A program made the translations under genes and the position numbers. This document shows positions 53,723-64,000 of a DNA stretch of 64,000 nt, one piece after another (positions within the stretch are counted from its first letter, which is position 1; each line of letters begins with the position of its first letter). Location of the stretch: contig NC_090021.1 in NCBI RefSeq assembly GCF_037176765.1, positions 61,509,453-61,573,452 of the forward strand. The letters are read 5' to 3'. Below the pieces are notes generated by a model that had not been told where the DNA came from, ran no database searches, and worked only from the letters and a program-made list of their open reading frames with translations. Origin of the DNA: Anolis sagrei. Lineage: Eukaryota; Chordata; Lepidosauria; Squamata; Anolidae.

Positions 53723-55344
53723 TCTATCAAAAATCATCTGCAAGGTGGAACAGAGATAAAAATGAATAAAACTTCTCTCCGCTGAGTGAAACAGCTACTG
53801 AAGCACAGTTTTGAAATGCAAGAGCTAAAGAGAATTAACAAACTAACTGCAGACTTAAGAAAACAATCAACAGAAAGTAAAACCAGTTTTCTTGAAAGCA
53901 TAGTAGAAAAGAATTTTCTTGATCTAATGCCTAAAACTAAAAAAGGAAGAAACCCAAGTAATAAATTAATATCACAGTCTTGAGCACTGAGAATTTTTAA
54001 AGGACAATACTATGAACATAGCCTAATGAACTTTTAATTTCGTGATACTAGCAAGTTTTAAACTTCTCTTTAAAATTTGCTCTTTTGTGACCATTGAAGG
54101 TAGTTTAGTACACAAGCTAATATTCAGATTAGTGCAATAATTGAGCACTTTTGACAAGTTTTATAATGGAGTCTATTCCCCATAGGAAGGGAACAGTGCT
54201 GCAAGCTAGCTAGCTACAATGAAATTTGAAAGCACATTTGTTAGGAATTTAACTTTTAAAACATTTTGTCCCTCTCCTGCATTGCTTTAAAAGGAGATGG
54301 GTTTATTTTCCCAAACATTATTGCCCTTGTATAGATTGTTGAAACTATAACAATGGTTTATTGATCTGCAGTTGGATTTGTTTGTAGAAGGAGTTTTTAC
54401 TTTTAGTTCATTGCTACTCAATAAAGGCTGGAGTGTTTTGCTGCAGATGTTAGTGTTGCCTGACTGAAATTCCTCATTATCGAGTGTTCTTGGTAGTGTG
54501 CAGATCATGGCAAGGCCTGTGCGCTGATGCTTGTATGTTGGAGACAAGTTCCTTTTGAGTATTTACGCACCCTGCATACTGAAGTTACAGAAACAGAAAG
54601 TATTCTGAAACATTCAAACATGGCACCCTTGAGATGGATTGGAACTAAAGATTTTGTAATCCCTAGCCATCATGGCACAGTTTTTTGCAAGGAGAATGTG
54701 AACATTGGATTTCTATATTTGGGATCAGTTAGAAGTAACTAAACATTAGGTCTGAACCATTTTTAATGTGAATGTGTAAAAAGCCCTTGGGGATGGATGC
54801 ATGGGATTTCTTGGTTTTTTAGTCCACTGACTGTTCCTGAGCTGTCTGCTGTTTCTTCAGTGCCTTCCTTCAACATGACATATTTTTGTCAGCATCGCTG
54901 ATGATACCAGCCAGTCATAGATTGCATATGAAGGTGATGATGTCAGCAAATCAACCCAGTTATACTGTGACAATTATAATGTGACAATGGTAGTGACAGT
55001 AAACTAAGCAGCATTGTCCTTAACCCAGAGATCTCGATCAAGTCTAATGGCATTAGAATTTGCACTGAGAATGGGCTTAGCTTATTACCACTAAGAACGT
55101 GTGGATGCACAGTATTCTTCTATACATTTCCAAGCTATTTCTTCCTGCTCATTGCCATGAAGTGAGGTACATTGAAAATATACAGAAATCTCTGCTACAA
55201 AGAAGCTATCATGAGAGCCCTCCTATTGGCTAAGGAAGAAGTCAAGTGTAAAGCAGATACTGGGTCTGAATTCTAAATGCCAAAACATGTGTTTTCTCCC
55301 ACAAAACATAACTAATTTCCCATTCTACAGAAACAAATCCAGTA
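53723..55344. other. Intron 1, nothing recognised
   Basis: AT-rich DNA; short domain-free frames only. Confidence 0.4.
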
Positions 55345-55880
55345 CAGATAGTCACTGAGTTACAAACATCTGACTTACAAACATTTCATAGTGAAGAACG
55401 GAGGTGAGACAACAGGAAGTGAGAGAAATCTACCCCTCGAAAGGAAAATTCATTCCTGATCTTTTGTTTCCCCTTTTTAAAATTTTCATAGCTCACCATT
55501 AACCCATGATCCCACAGAAAACCCTTACTACTCAGCACACATGATGCAGCTGCTCCAATATGAGTTAACATGGGGAAAAGGTGTCTCTACTGAAACGTTC
55601 TCACCAATCCTTGCTTCCACAACAAGCCACATTTTTTTTAATCCAATTGTCCCTGGGACAGAAAGTAAGGTGAAATCTCCTTACACAGATTGTTTTTGCA
55701 CAGACCGCAAAAATAAATAAATAAATAAAAAAAATCCCCCAAACACAGGAGTGTTAATTATTTCCTATGCTATCCAAAGCTTGTGCATATATATAAATGT
55801 ACCTATTCTGATTTATATACAAATTCGACTTAAGAACAAACCTACAGAACCTTTCTTGTTTGTAACTCGGGGACTATCTG
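55345..55880. mobile_element. Mariner/Tigger-type MITE, 536 bp
   Basis: Left end CAGATAGTCACTGAGTTACA; right end reverse complements to CAGATAGTCCCCGAGTTACA, 18 of 20 matching. Both ends are flanked by TA (55343-55344, 55881-55882). The interior includes GGTGAGACAACAGGAAGTGA and AAGGTGTCTCTACTGAAACG and no transposase frame. Confidence 0.9.
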
Positions 55881-55882
55881 TA

Positions 55883-56869
55883 TTGCTTAGGTATTCCCAG
55901 AATGGGGAACGCAAGGCAGAACGTGTCCAGCCCACTCACTTTATAAGATAGACAACACATTCCTCCTCCTGAAGCTATGAAATTGCTTTGGTAGAAAAAA
56001 CACTCCTTGTCACTGCCCCCTCCACAATGCCCCGCAATCTTCTATCTTTTTTAATCAGACCCCTTTTATCTTCCAGCACATTTGGATAGCCACCCATGCA
56101 TCCATTTTTGTAAAGATTGGCTTCCTGTTCTTTTATCTTTTTCCTTCACATTCTGAAGAACTTTTGTGAGGTATTGTGGTGCCAAAAGGCATTTTTTTTC
56201 AGAAGGAAAAGGAAGAAAATGAATTAAAAGATATTATTATTTCTTTCTCTTGTAATGTAAATATAACATCAATATATTGACATAATGTAAATGTATTAGA
56301 ATATTTTTAAAACTGTGAAGGGTTAGGGTTTCGAGAATAATGAGAATACATTATTGCCTACCACAACCATAGTTTTTTTATTGCTCTACTAGAACAAAAT
56401 TCATTTAGTGTGAAAAGAGGACTCTGCCTCCTTCGCCTTGCAAGCATACATTCTTTTAACTCTCCTCTGAAAAGCCTCAGAAGTAAATACTTGCAAAACT
56501 CTAGCCCCAATTTCACTAGGTAAAAGTCTCACATTTTTATTTTTCCAGGAATTCTATGTTCTTAGGTTCTTTGGATTGTGGTTTTCTTGTTAGCATCTAT
56601 TCAAAGAAAGTGAGAAAAAAAATCTCTACCATGGTGGTGCCTCTTGCCATATAGAGACCTGTCATTTCATCTTTGTATATTGAAAATGGATATGTATTAT
56701 TATCAGTGTAAGATTGTGCTTGGGCTGTTGCCATAACTTTCACGTGTTACAACTTTTGAAAGACTTGAAATTACTTTTGAATCCTGAAATACTAGACAAA
56801 TATATTGGAACAGCTGCAATATGTGGGCTGAGTGGTAAGGGTTTTCTGTGGGGTTGAGGGTTAGTGGTG
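55883..56869. other. Intron 1, nothing recognised
   Basis: AT-rich DNA between the MITE and the hAT transposase relic. Confidence 0.4.
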
Positions 56870-57464
56870 AGCTATGAAAATTTTAAAAGGGGAAAACAAA
56901 AAAATCCTGTTATTCTACACAGAGATTTGTTTGCGTAAACATGTAACAATCTTTCGCAGTGGTACAAAATTATTCTCTGCTTCCCTTGATGTCACCAGCA
57001 TTCCCGATAAAGCACAAAATGAATTCTTGGATCTGTGGAACGATTCCTCAGTGACTTATTTGATGAAAAACTGCTGACTCAATTCTGGTGTGCGATGTAT
57101 CACTCATATCCAAATGTCACCATGCTTATGTTTTGAGTTTTACTCTTCTTTGTTTCTACATATCTCTGTGAGACCGGATTTTCAATGCTTCTTCATTTGA
57201 AAACCAAAACAAGAAACAGATGTAATGTTGAGAATGACATGAAGTTAATGAAAGCACAACTGTGAATTTTTAAGCATGTTGATGAGTTGAAGTTTCAAAT
57301 ATGTCATAAGTTAACATTATTTTGAATTATACTCTCTCTCTCTCTTTATATATATATACATGACATATTTTCATTCACCCTATTAAAAAGTCTATCTTTA
57401 ATGTATGGGTCACTTTGCCTCTATAAAATGGGATTGTGACCCCCAAAAAGGTTGGGAAGTGCTG
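56870..57464 (+). mobile_element. hAT element 3' part with transposase relic
   Basis: A 67-codon frame (56874-57077) has SIPDKAQNEFLDLWNDSSVT. A different frame further on reads TGFSMLLHLKTKTRNRCNVE and NDMKLMKAQL, matching the hAT dimerisation region (CESGFSTLTNIKTKKRNRLN-type in ZBED/hAT transposases). The element ends GGGATTGTGACCCCCAAAAA, GGTTGGGAAGTGCTG, whose reverse complement CAGCACTTCCCAACCTTTTT is a hAT terminus. It is a (CT)n(AT)n-bearing, frame-broken relic; the left part is missing or unrecognised. Confidence 0.75.
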
Positions 57465-58076
57465 CACTAGACACTGCCTCCCAACTCTAGGCTTGAAATA
57501 GTTGTGGCAGTGTCCTATGTCCAGGGGCGGCCCGTCCATTACTCGAAGTAAGCGGTGGCGGAATACTTTTTTTGCCAGGGGGCGCTGTTCTGTCCTTAGG
57601 CCACGCCTCCTCCTGCAGGCCTCATGCGCCCTCCACAGCCTTCTAATGGAGAAGCGCAGGCCCCGCCCACTAGGCGAGAGGGAAGTCCTCCCTCCACGTG
57701 CTGCCAGGAGGGAGGGAGGCAGCCAGCCAGGCTCTTTCGCTTTCCCTTTCCTTCCCTGCAGCTGAGCCTGGACCCCTCTCAGGGCAGCAAGGAGGCCTGG
57801 TCAAAAGGTACTGCAAATGTCATCTTCTGTACATGCCTCCCCCAAACCCCTCTAGTATTTGGTAATGGAAGTCCTATATGCCAAGCTTGGTTCAATTCTA
57901 TTGTTGGTGGAGCTCAGAATGTTCTTTGGTGCTTGGTAAACTGCAATTCCCAAATGTCAGGGTCTATTTTTCCCAACCCCCTCTCCAGTATTTTCTGTTA
58001 GTCATGAAAGTCCTGTATGCCAAGTTTGGTTCAGTTCTATTATTGGTGGAGTTCAGAATGCTCTTTGGTGCTTGGT

Positions 58077-58567
58077 GAAGCATTCTCACCTGATGTTTCA
58101 CCCACATCTATGGCAGGCATCCTCAAGAGGCTGTGAGGTCTGTTTGTAACTAGGCAAGTGGGGTTTGTATATCTGTGGAATGTCCAGGGTGGGAAAAAGA
58201 ACTCATGTCTGCTTGAGGTAAGTGTGAATGTTGCAATTGGTCATCTTGATGAGTATTTAATGGCCTTGCAGCTTCGAAGCCGAGCTAGTTGCTGCCCAGG
58301 AATCCTTTGTTGGGAGCGGTTAACTGGCCCTGATTGCTTCATGTCAGGAATTCCCCCCCCCCTTTTTTTAGTGTTGCTCTTTATTTATTGTTCTGATTTT
58401 AGAGGGTTATTTTAGAGGGTACTGGTAGCCAGATTTTGTTCCTCTGAGGTTGCCTGCCATAGATGTGGGGAAAATGTCAGGAGAGAATGCTTCTGGAACA
58501 TGGCCATACAGCCCAGAAAACTCACAGCAACTCAGTGATTCTGGCCATGAAAGCCTTCCACAACACA
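58077..58567. mobile_element. Penelope-like inverted pair inside the composite hAT
   Basis: Minus-oriented repeat (GCATTCTCACCTGATGTTTC to the reverse of the NKIWLPV coding end, GGTAGCCAGATTTTGTTC, about 58440) followed by a plus-oriented end (CTCTGAGGTTGCCTGCCATA to GCCTTCCACAACACATTA). The minus copy reaches into the PLE coding region, so this is a longer copy than most. Its hammerhead boxes are altered. Confidence 0.83.
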
Positions 58568-58775
58568 TTATTATGTTTATTTATACCCTGCTTTTTCTCT
58601 CCCCAAGAAGACTCAAGTTGGCTTAGATTAAAAACATTTCAGTACAGTTTAAAATCCACAAATATGCAAACATTAAAATGGAATTAAATATCATTGGTAT
58701 TTTAAAAATTCAGTTAAAATCCATAAAAAACATATCCAAAACTAAAAACTGCAGCAGACCCTGACTTGATCTTTA
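58568..58775 (-). repeat. LINE 3'-UTR fragment, minus strand
   Basis: TTATGTTTATTTATACCCTG, CTTTTTCTCTCCCCAAGAAG, ACTCAAGTTGGCTTAGATTA is the reverse complement of an L2-group 3' UTR (AAGCCAACTTGAGTCT...GCAGGGTATAAATAAA). Confidence 0.55.
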
Positions 58776-59323
58776 AAACCTTTTAAAGCCTGCATTAGAT
58801 TACCAAATGTAATGTCCCTTTATACACACTGCTTTATATTAATTTCCCCAGTATTCCTTTATCTGATTTGTCATCAACACACTTAATGGACTGCAAAAAT
58901 ATGATCCTGTGTGATTCCTTTCCATTGCTGGCAGAATAGTTTAAATTTGGATAATATTTTGACTTTGATATTTTAGCAATTACATTTTGCAGCAGTGTCT
59001 TTTGGGTTGCTAACTCTTGTCCTTCCACTTATCCTTCCATCAGTTCCAGGGCTCAATCCCAACTGCTGTTGGACGAGACACTATGGAGCTCTATATTTAT
59101 ATTTCCACAGTACAAAGTGGCAAAATCAAAGACTGCTTTGGGATTTTTTTAAAAAAAAATGTTTTCAAACCATGGATGGTTGAAGCAGTGGTTGCAGAAC
59201 ACCAACTGTGTAACACTGTCACTGTACGAGTAAAGCAACAACAAAATGCTCCCCTGCCCTTAGGTGTATAATTTAATTAAAACATGACACAAAGGCAAAG
59301 GGATGCCAGTGTGGGAAGGGATG

Positions 59324-59442
59324 AAGGGCCTGTCCAGACAGGCCCTATATCCCAGGATGTGATTGCAGGTTTTCTGTTTATCCTGGATTATCTGGCAGAG
59401 TGGACTCATATGATCCAGTTTAAAGCTGAAAACCTGGGATTT
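59324..59442. repeat. Possible MITE fragment with GGGCCTGTC hairpin
   Basis: GGGCCTGTCCAGACAGGCCC (59327-59346) is a perfect short hairpin, followed by TATATCCCAGGATGTGATTG and AAAACCTGGGATTTATTTAT. The phrase resembles squamate MITEs; no second end was matched. Confidence 0.35.
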
Positions 59443-60125
59443 ATTTATTTATTTGTCATGTCAGAACAACCAGTCAAATTATGTTACATTTCTAACAGAA
59501 CAAAGCAAAACAAGCAGATTACAAAATTTGTGAGTATGGTAGTTGATTAAATGTCCTTTGATCAGTATCTGGCCACTTGGAGTGCTTCTGGTGTTGCCGC
59601 AAGAAGGTCCTCCCTTGTGCATGTGGCAGGGCTCAGGGTTCATTGCAGCAGGTGGTCAGTGGTTTGCTCCTCTCCACACTCGCACGTCGAGGATTCCACT
59701 TTGTGGCCCCATTTCTGAAGGTTGGCTCTGCATCTCGTGGTGTCCGAGCGCAGTCTGTTCAGCGCCTTCCAAGTCGCCCAGTCCTCTGTGTGCCCAGGGG
59801 GGAGTCTCTCATCTGGTATCAGCCATGGGCTGAGGTGCTGGGTTTGAGGCTGCCACTTTTGGACTCTCGCTTGCTGAGGTGTTCCAGCGAGTGTCTCTGT
59901 AGATCTTAGAAAACTATTTCTAGATTTAAGTCGTTGACGTGCTGGCTGATACCCAAACAGAGGATGAGCTGGAGATGTCTTTGCCTTGGTCCTTTCACTA
60001 TTGGCCGCCACTTCCCGGCGGATGTCAGGTGGTGCAATACCGGCTAGGCAGTATAATTTTTCCAGTGGTGTAGGGCGTAAACACCCTGTGATAATGCGGC
60101 ATAGGGCCTGTCTGGAAGGGCTCCA
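59435..60125 (-). pseudogene. Non-LTR retrotransposon C-terminal region, minus strand
   Basis: Minus-strand translation gives CRIITGCLRPTPLEKLYCLA, GIAPPDIRREVAANSERTKA, RLKSRNSFLRSTETLAGTPQ, then WLIPDERLPPGHTEDWATWK, ALNRLRSDTTRCRANLQKWG and a zinc-knuckle-like CECGEEQTTDHLLQ. This is the region C-terminal of the reverse transcriptase in a LINE family common in reptile genomes. The 3' end lies at about 59435-59450 as (TTTA)n, the complement of an (AAAT)n tail. It is 5' truncated; the clade (jockey-like) is uncertain. The frame is open for over 150 codons, so it is not very old. Confidence 0.78.
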
Positions 60126-60440
60126 TGGCTTCACATGCCACCTGTTTCTCCAAGGCCAAAGCAGTGGCAGTTGGATGGAAGGAGGGCTCTTCATCTGCTT
60201 CTGGGTCAAGCACATGCAAGAGCAAACTTCAGCCCTCCAGGTGTTTCGGACTTCAACTCCCACAATACCTAACAGCCGGTCTAGCAGTTTGTAATGTAAT
60301 ACAGGTTGAGTATCCCTGATCCAAAGTGCTTTGAACTAGAAGTGTGTAAATCACTTTGAGTCCTCCTGAGGGTGAGAAAAGCGGTATACAAATACTGTAA
60401 ATAAATAAAAATGTTTGGGATCATGGGATAGCTGTTTACA
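60126..60440. repeat. MITE and LINE-tail fragments
   Basis: 60210-60285 holds CAAACTTCAGCCCTCCAGGT, GTTTCGGACTTCAACTCCCA, the half-arm of the MITE family at 23067. 60301-60345 resembles a Tigger-type end (GGTTGAGTATCCCTGATCCA). 60345-60412 is an L2-group tail (ATCACTTTGAGTCCTCCTGA, GGTGAGAAAAGCGGTATACA, AATAAATAAA). Confidence 0.5.
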
Positions 60441-61220
60441 TACACAATGACACATTTCAAAGATAGCACCCAAGATGAAACACAAAAGAGGCATGCACGA
60501 GGCCTCTTTTCCCACGTGCCCGGCAATGCCGCTGCGCATCCCTCTCTCGGCATTAGGAAATGTGCGCCCTGCATCGCCCTCCTTCTCCATGCACTTCCTA
60601 ACGCTGGGAGAAGGATGCACACTGGCATTGTTGTCTCCCTTGGCCTGCAAGGAGGAGGAGGAGAGGAAGACAACGTGCGCACTTGTGAGGGAAGGATGGA
60701 GGGAGAGCATGCTCCCTGCATGAGGGCTCTTTTTCCGTGCGCCTGGTAATGCCGGCGCGTGTCCCTCTCCCGGAGTTGCAAAGCGTGTGGGGGAAGAGAA
60801 TGCAAAGCGCATACCCAGGAGCCGATGGAGCACAGGGCCTCTTCTCCTGTGTGAAGAGGGGCAGCATTGCAAGTGCCTCTCCAGGCAGCTGTGCCATCAC
60901 CCCTCTCAGGGCGGCAAGGAGGTTTCTTCATGAACGGAAGTGACTGAAGGTACTGCAAATCTAAATTATTGTACATGTTTCCCCAAAACCCCTCCAGTAT
61001 CAGAGTCTATTTTCCCCAAATCCCTTCAGTATTTTGTGTTGGAACTACATCAACACTGACAAAGAAACAACAAGAAATACTATTTACCCACAAGCATTAA
61101 GAAATTACATATATTAGAAACCAACTTTCTTATTACTTTCTTTTCAAGATCACTAGACTGGATCACAGCAACGCGTGGCAGGGGATGACTAGTGTGTGTG
61201 TGTGTGTGTGTGTATGTATG
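60441..61220. other. GC-rich interior of the composite hAT
   Basis: A CpG-rich block at about 60500-60900 with two similar passages, GTGCCCGGCAATGCCGCTGC (about 60517) and GTGCGCCTGGTAATGCCGGC (about 60738), about 220 bp apart. Overlapping frames on both strands (up to 231 codons) have no domain signature. A (TG)n run lies at 61192-61213. Confidence 0.55.
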
Positions 61221-61334
61221 GCTGGCATGGGCCAACTTCAGCCCTCCATGTGTTTTGGACTTCAATTCCCACAATTCCAAACAGCCAGTAGGAAGTCCTA
61301 AATACCTGGAGGGCCAAAATTTGTCCATGCCCCC
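61221..61334. mobile_element. hAT-type MITE inside the composite hAT
   Basis: GCTGGCATGGGCCAACTTCA, GCCCTCCATGTGTTTTGGAC, with right arm GGAGGGCCAAAATTTGTCCA, TGCC. It is a sister of 23067-23196, flanked by (TG)n on the left and (ATAG)n on the right. Confidence 0.72.

Positions 61335-61370
<36 letters not shown>
61335..61370. repeat. (ATAG)n microsatellite
   Basis: Nine ATAG units directly beside a MITE end. Confidence 0.95.
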
Positions 61371-61650
61371 TGATTGGTTTTGGGGGAGGGGGGGCGCCAA
61401 AATACTGTTTGCTTACCATTGAAAATTACCTAGGGCCGCCTCTGCCTATGTCACTTGGAAGGGTTCAATTAGGGGTCTTTAAGGTGTCTGCAAAGCTATA
61501 TTTATGAAGTGTAGATCTCCCAAAGAACCATTTGGATCCTGCCTAAGGCTTCCAGTGTTGATTCCTTTTGTTGAATATGGAGGATCTCTGATTTTTAGGA
61601 AGGACAAGGACATCTGCTTAGCTAATTCATAATGAATAATCTTGTACATG

Positions 61651-61778
61651 CCTGCACAACCTGTGGCCTTCCAGTTGTTTTGGACTTCAGCTCCCAGAAT
61701 TCTTGTCCATTGGACAAGCTGGCTAGGACTTCTACGAGTTGGAGTCTTAAACATCTGGAGGACCACAGGTTGTGCAGC
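61651..61778. mobile_element. Palindromic MITE
   Basis: Left arm CTGCACAACCTGTGGCCTTC, CAGTTGTTTTGGACTTCAGC, TCCCAGAATTCTTG. The right arm reverse complements to CTGCACAACCTGTGGTCCTC, CAGATGTTTAAGACTCCAAC. The arms diverge at about one position in four. No target duplication was resolved. Confidence 0.75.
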
Positions 61779-63930
61779 CCAGATCTAATAGTATAGTTTG
61801 ACATAGAAAATTATATTGGTCAAGTTTTCCTTGCATTATTAATTTTAGTCTTTCACAAAAGAATCTAAAGTTTATATAGGTAGTTCTGATGAAATGTGCT
61901 GTAACCACAAAAGTTGACACAGCAGTATATCATGGTACTTCTTGTTTTTGTTATGTCTAACACGGCTGTTTTTAGGCATTTGTGTGTTTTCTGTAGGAGG
62001 AGATCTTTTGTTCATGTTTGCACCATTGATAATATATTTTCTTCCTGTTGCCTAGAATTCACTTCTGTGTGGTTGTCTGTTATTTCTGTGTTCTCATATG
62101 TAGCTTCAACAAAAGCACATTTTGTTATTTGAGAGTAGATATTGAATAAACAAAAGACATACAAGTAACAAGAGTTAACAGTTGTGGGTTTATTCCCCAG
62201 AGCACTGTTAGAAAGGCCAGATTTTCTCTTACCATTTTGTAATAGTTAGACTTATCTAACCATAGATAATATCTTGATGGGCTATCTCTTTTATTTTTTT
62301 AACACACACATATCTGAATTTATTTATTTACTGATTTATTTTTAAAGAGAACCTGGAATGTTCAGAGAGCTAGAAACCCACAGGATGGGTCTTCCTTCCC
62401 AGCTGCTATTGGCTACCATTTACAGAAATGTGTGTTGCTTATTTATTGTACAATGGCTTTCCAACGTTTCTTTCCATTGCTCTTATTTTCAGCGTTCTTA
62501 GCAGTGTTTTGCTTTGAATATATTTGTGTTAATTAAGAATCAAAGTACATTTAGCAGATGGAAACTACTTGAGCCAGGATATGTATACTACTATTGAGGA
62601 AAAATAGCCATTGAATTGGGTAACCTTTTTCTTTCTGTTTGGGGACTGGAGATGGAATTTCAGTATTTTTAAAGATTTACCTGCACTCTAGGGGAAGTAG
62701 AAAAATCTTCTGTTCTGTATTGCTTGCCTATAGAAAAAGCTTTTTTTGCTACATTTTAGATGCTTAGTTGCACTTATGATGATGAGGCTTGATATTTATC
62801 TGGTTCATCACTTGCCTTCAGGTAAAAGTGCCACAATTGACAAGCAGAGGCCAAGTTCCAAAGAGCCTTATGTGTCAAAGAAGAACATGTCTCTTTACAT
62901 ACAAAGCAAGAAATGTAAAACTCCTTCCCAAGAGTCTCTTCAGTTTCTACCTTTGATAAAAATATTGATATTAAAAATTCCCTTTTAAACATTTTGTGGA
63001 AAAAAAAACCCCAGATGGTTTAAAAAGCCACTGCCAAAGAGTCTGTTAACAGCAATTTATGGAGATGAGGGAAAGCCCGATCACTCCCCCTTTCCAGGTG
63101 GTATACCTCAGTGCTACTTAATAGTGATGTTTCATGGACCAGAACTGATTCTTCCAAGAATTTCCAGTAAAATAATTTTAAAAGACAGGCAAAAATACAA
63201 TGCTATCCCTGGCACATTGGACCAAAGTAAAAAGTATATGGAGTACAGGTTCCTTCCCTTTAAGTGCAGGGATAGTGAAAGTCATAGGCTAGGGAATTTG
63301 AGGAAATGGAGTAAATCTGAGGAGGAAGAGTTTAACAACACTTCTCTGGGAATCTCTTGATCCTCCAGCAGAACTCTGTAGTTAATTCTGTTGGAAGTAG
63401 ACTGTATCAGACCGAAGGACTTAAGATATCCCCAGAGAAACAGTATAAATCATATCTGCAAAAGTGAAATCTGCAAATGTGGAGGGCCAATTATATATCT
63501 CATAAGTTAAATATGAGCCAGTAGTGTGATGCTGTAGCAGCAAGGAGGAGTGTGCTTTTTTTGCTTGCATTAATAGAAGTATAGTTTTCAAGTATAGGGA
63601 AATAATACTATGCTCGCCAAATCTCATTTGGATGCCAGAATGTCAAAGCATATTAAGGATAGGAACAGATTGGGGTAGATTCAGAGATGAGCAAAAAGGA
63701 TGATATAAGACATGGAGAAACAAAAATAAGAAAATAGAAGGAGCTGAGCATTATCAGTTTGGTGGTTATAAGATGTGTATGTGTGACACATAACTGAGAT
63801 CTTTTAATATCTCAAGAACTGTCACATAGAGGAGGGGGCAGACCTATTCTCTGCTAACCTCAGAGGGTAGAAACATGTGTTTTACATCATATGGAAATAG
63901 ATTTTGTATTGAAGATACGAAGGAATCTTT
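61779..63930. other. Intron 1, nothing firmly recognised
   Basis: AT-rich DNA. A phrase at about 63455-63495 (AAATCTGCAAATGTGGAGGG) recalls MITE ends, without a partner. No exon-like frame; GALNT2 exon 2 is not present. Confidence 0.4.
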
Positions 63931-64000
63931 TGACAGTGAGAGCAGTTCAGCAATGGACTCAGTTGCCAAGAGCGGTGGTGGGGTTTCCTTCTCTGAAAGT
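63931..64000 (+). mobile_element. CR1 LINE 3' region, cut by the window end
   Basis: TTTTGACAGTGAGAGCAGTT, CAGCAATGGACTCAGTTGCC, AAGAGCGGTGGTGGGGTTTC is the CR1 segment that precedes the 3' UTR (compare 16524-16620). The element continues beyond 64000. Confidence 0.8.

Larger units (their letters stand above)
57522..61444. mobile_element. Composite hAT element, 3.9 kb, with many nested insertions
   Basis: The left end CAGGGGCGGCCCGTCCATTA and the right end GGGCCGCCTCTG (reverse complement CAGAGGCGGCCC) match at 11 of 12. The 8-bp flanks CCTATGTC at 57514-57521 and 61445-61452 are identical. Own sequence appears at 57522-58076, about 60.4-61.22 kb and 61.37-61.44 kb. It includes a module present twice: CTCTCAGGGCAGCAAGGAGG...AGGTACTGCAAAT...CCCCTCTAGTAT at 57777-57960, and CTCTCAGGGCGGCAAGGAGG...AGGTACTGCAAAT...CCCCTCCAGTAT at 60902-61040. 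No transposase was recognised. Later insertions are listed separately. Confidence 0.85.

Noticed and set aside
60281-60976. 231-codon minus-strand frame and overlapping frames on both strands
   Set aside because: No domain, and the frame crosses MITE, LINE-tail and GC-rich hAT sequence.
1-64000. CRISPR arrays, bacterial operons, rRNA, endogenous retroviruses
   Set aside because: No spaced direct repeats of CRISPR type, no ribosomal sequence and no retroviral-type long terminal repeats or protein motifs were seen; the DNA is vertebrate.

Overview
The window looks like squamate (lizard) nuclear DNA, probably iguanian. The evidence is the mix of repeats: BovB/RTE, CR1, L2-like and L1 LINEs, Penelope-like elements with a GIY-YIG endonuclease, many hAT and mariner-type DNA transposons, and tRNA-derived SINEs. 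This mix is familiar from squamate genomes; the species cannot be named from the sequence alone.

Only one host protein-coding segment is recognised. A CpG-rich promoter at about 20.56-21.17 kb leads into exon 1 of GALNT2 (polypeptide N-acetylgalactosaminyltransferase 2), plus strand, ATG at 21173, splice donor after 21283. It encodes 37 residues: a short basic cytosolic tail, a Golgi signal anchor and the start of the stem. No second exon is seen, so 21284-64000 is most simply read as part of a long intron 1, and 1-20.5 kb as upstream intergenic DNA.

Upstream region (1-20.5 kb): a purine-rich degenerate repeat (0.87-1.5 kb), a BovB 3' end (3.0-3.6 kb), an internally deleted mariner (4.66-5.46 kb), an RTE-like LINE split by an L1 with a perfect 14-bp target duplication (9.86-13.0 kb), a Penelope-like element inside a hAT element (18.3-19.2 kb), a second BovB on the minus strand, and an inverted-repeat element holding CR1 and L2-type tails (19.7-20.3 kb).

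Intron 1 (21.3-64 kb): two degenerate minisatellites follow the exon (21.36-22.77 and about 23.33-24.98 kb), the second split by a Penelope-like pair and a hAT. The main element is an apparently full-length L2/CR1-group LINE (about 32.77-37.87 kb). It has a GC-rich tandem-repeat leader and an uninterrupted endonuclease-reverse transcriptase frame with all catalytic motifs. A large composite hAT (57522-61444) has exact 8-bp target duplications and carries many younger insertions. Penelope-like long repeats recur at least eight times, often as head-to-head inverted pairs; two keep a complete hammerhead ribozyme core.

No rRNA, functional tRNA, CRISPR array or endogenous retrovirus was recognised. 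Family names rest on recognising protein and terminal motifs by eye, not on a database search.
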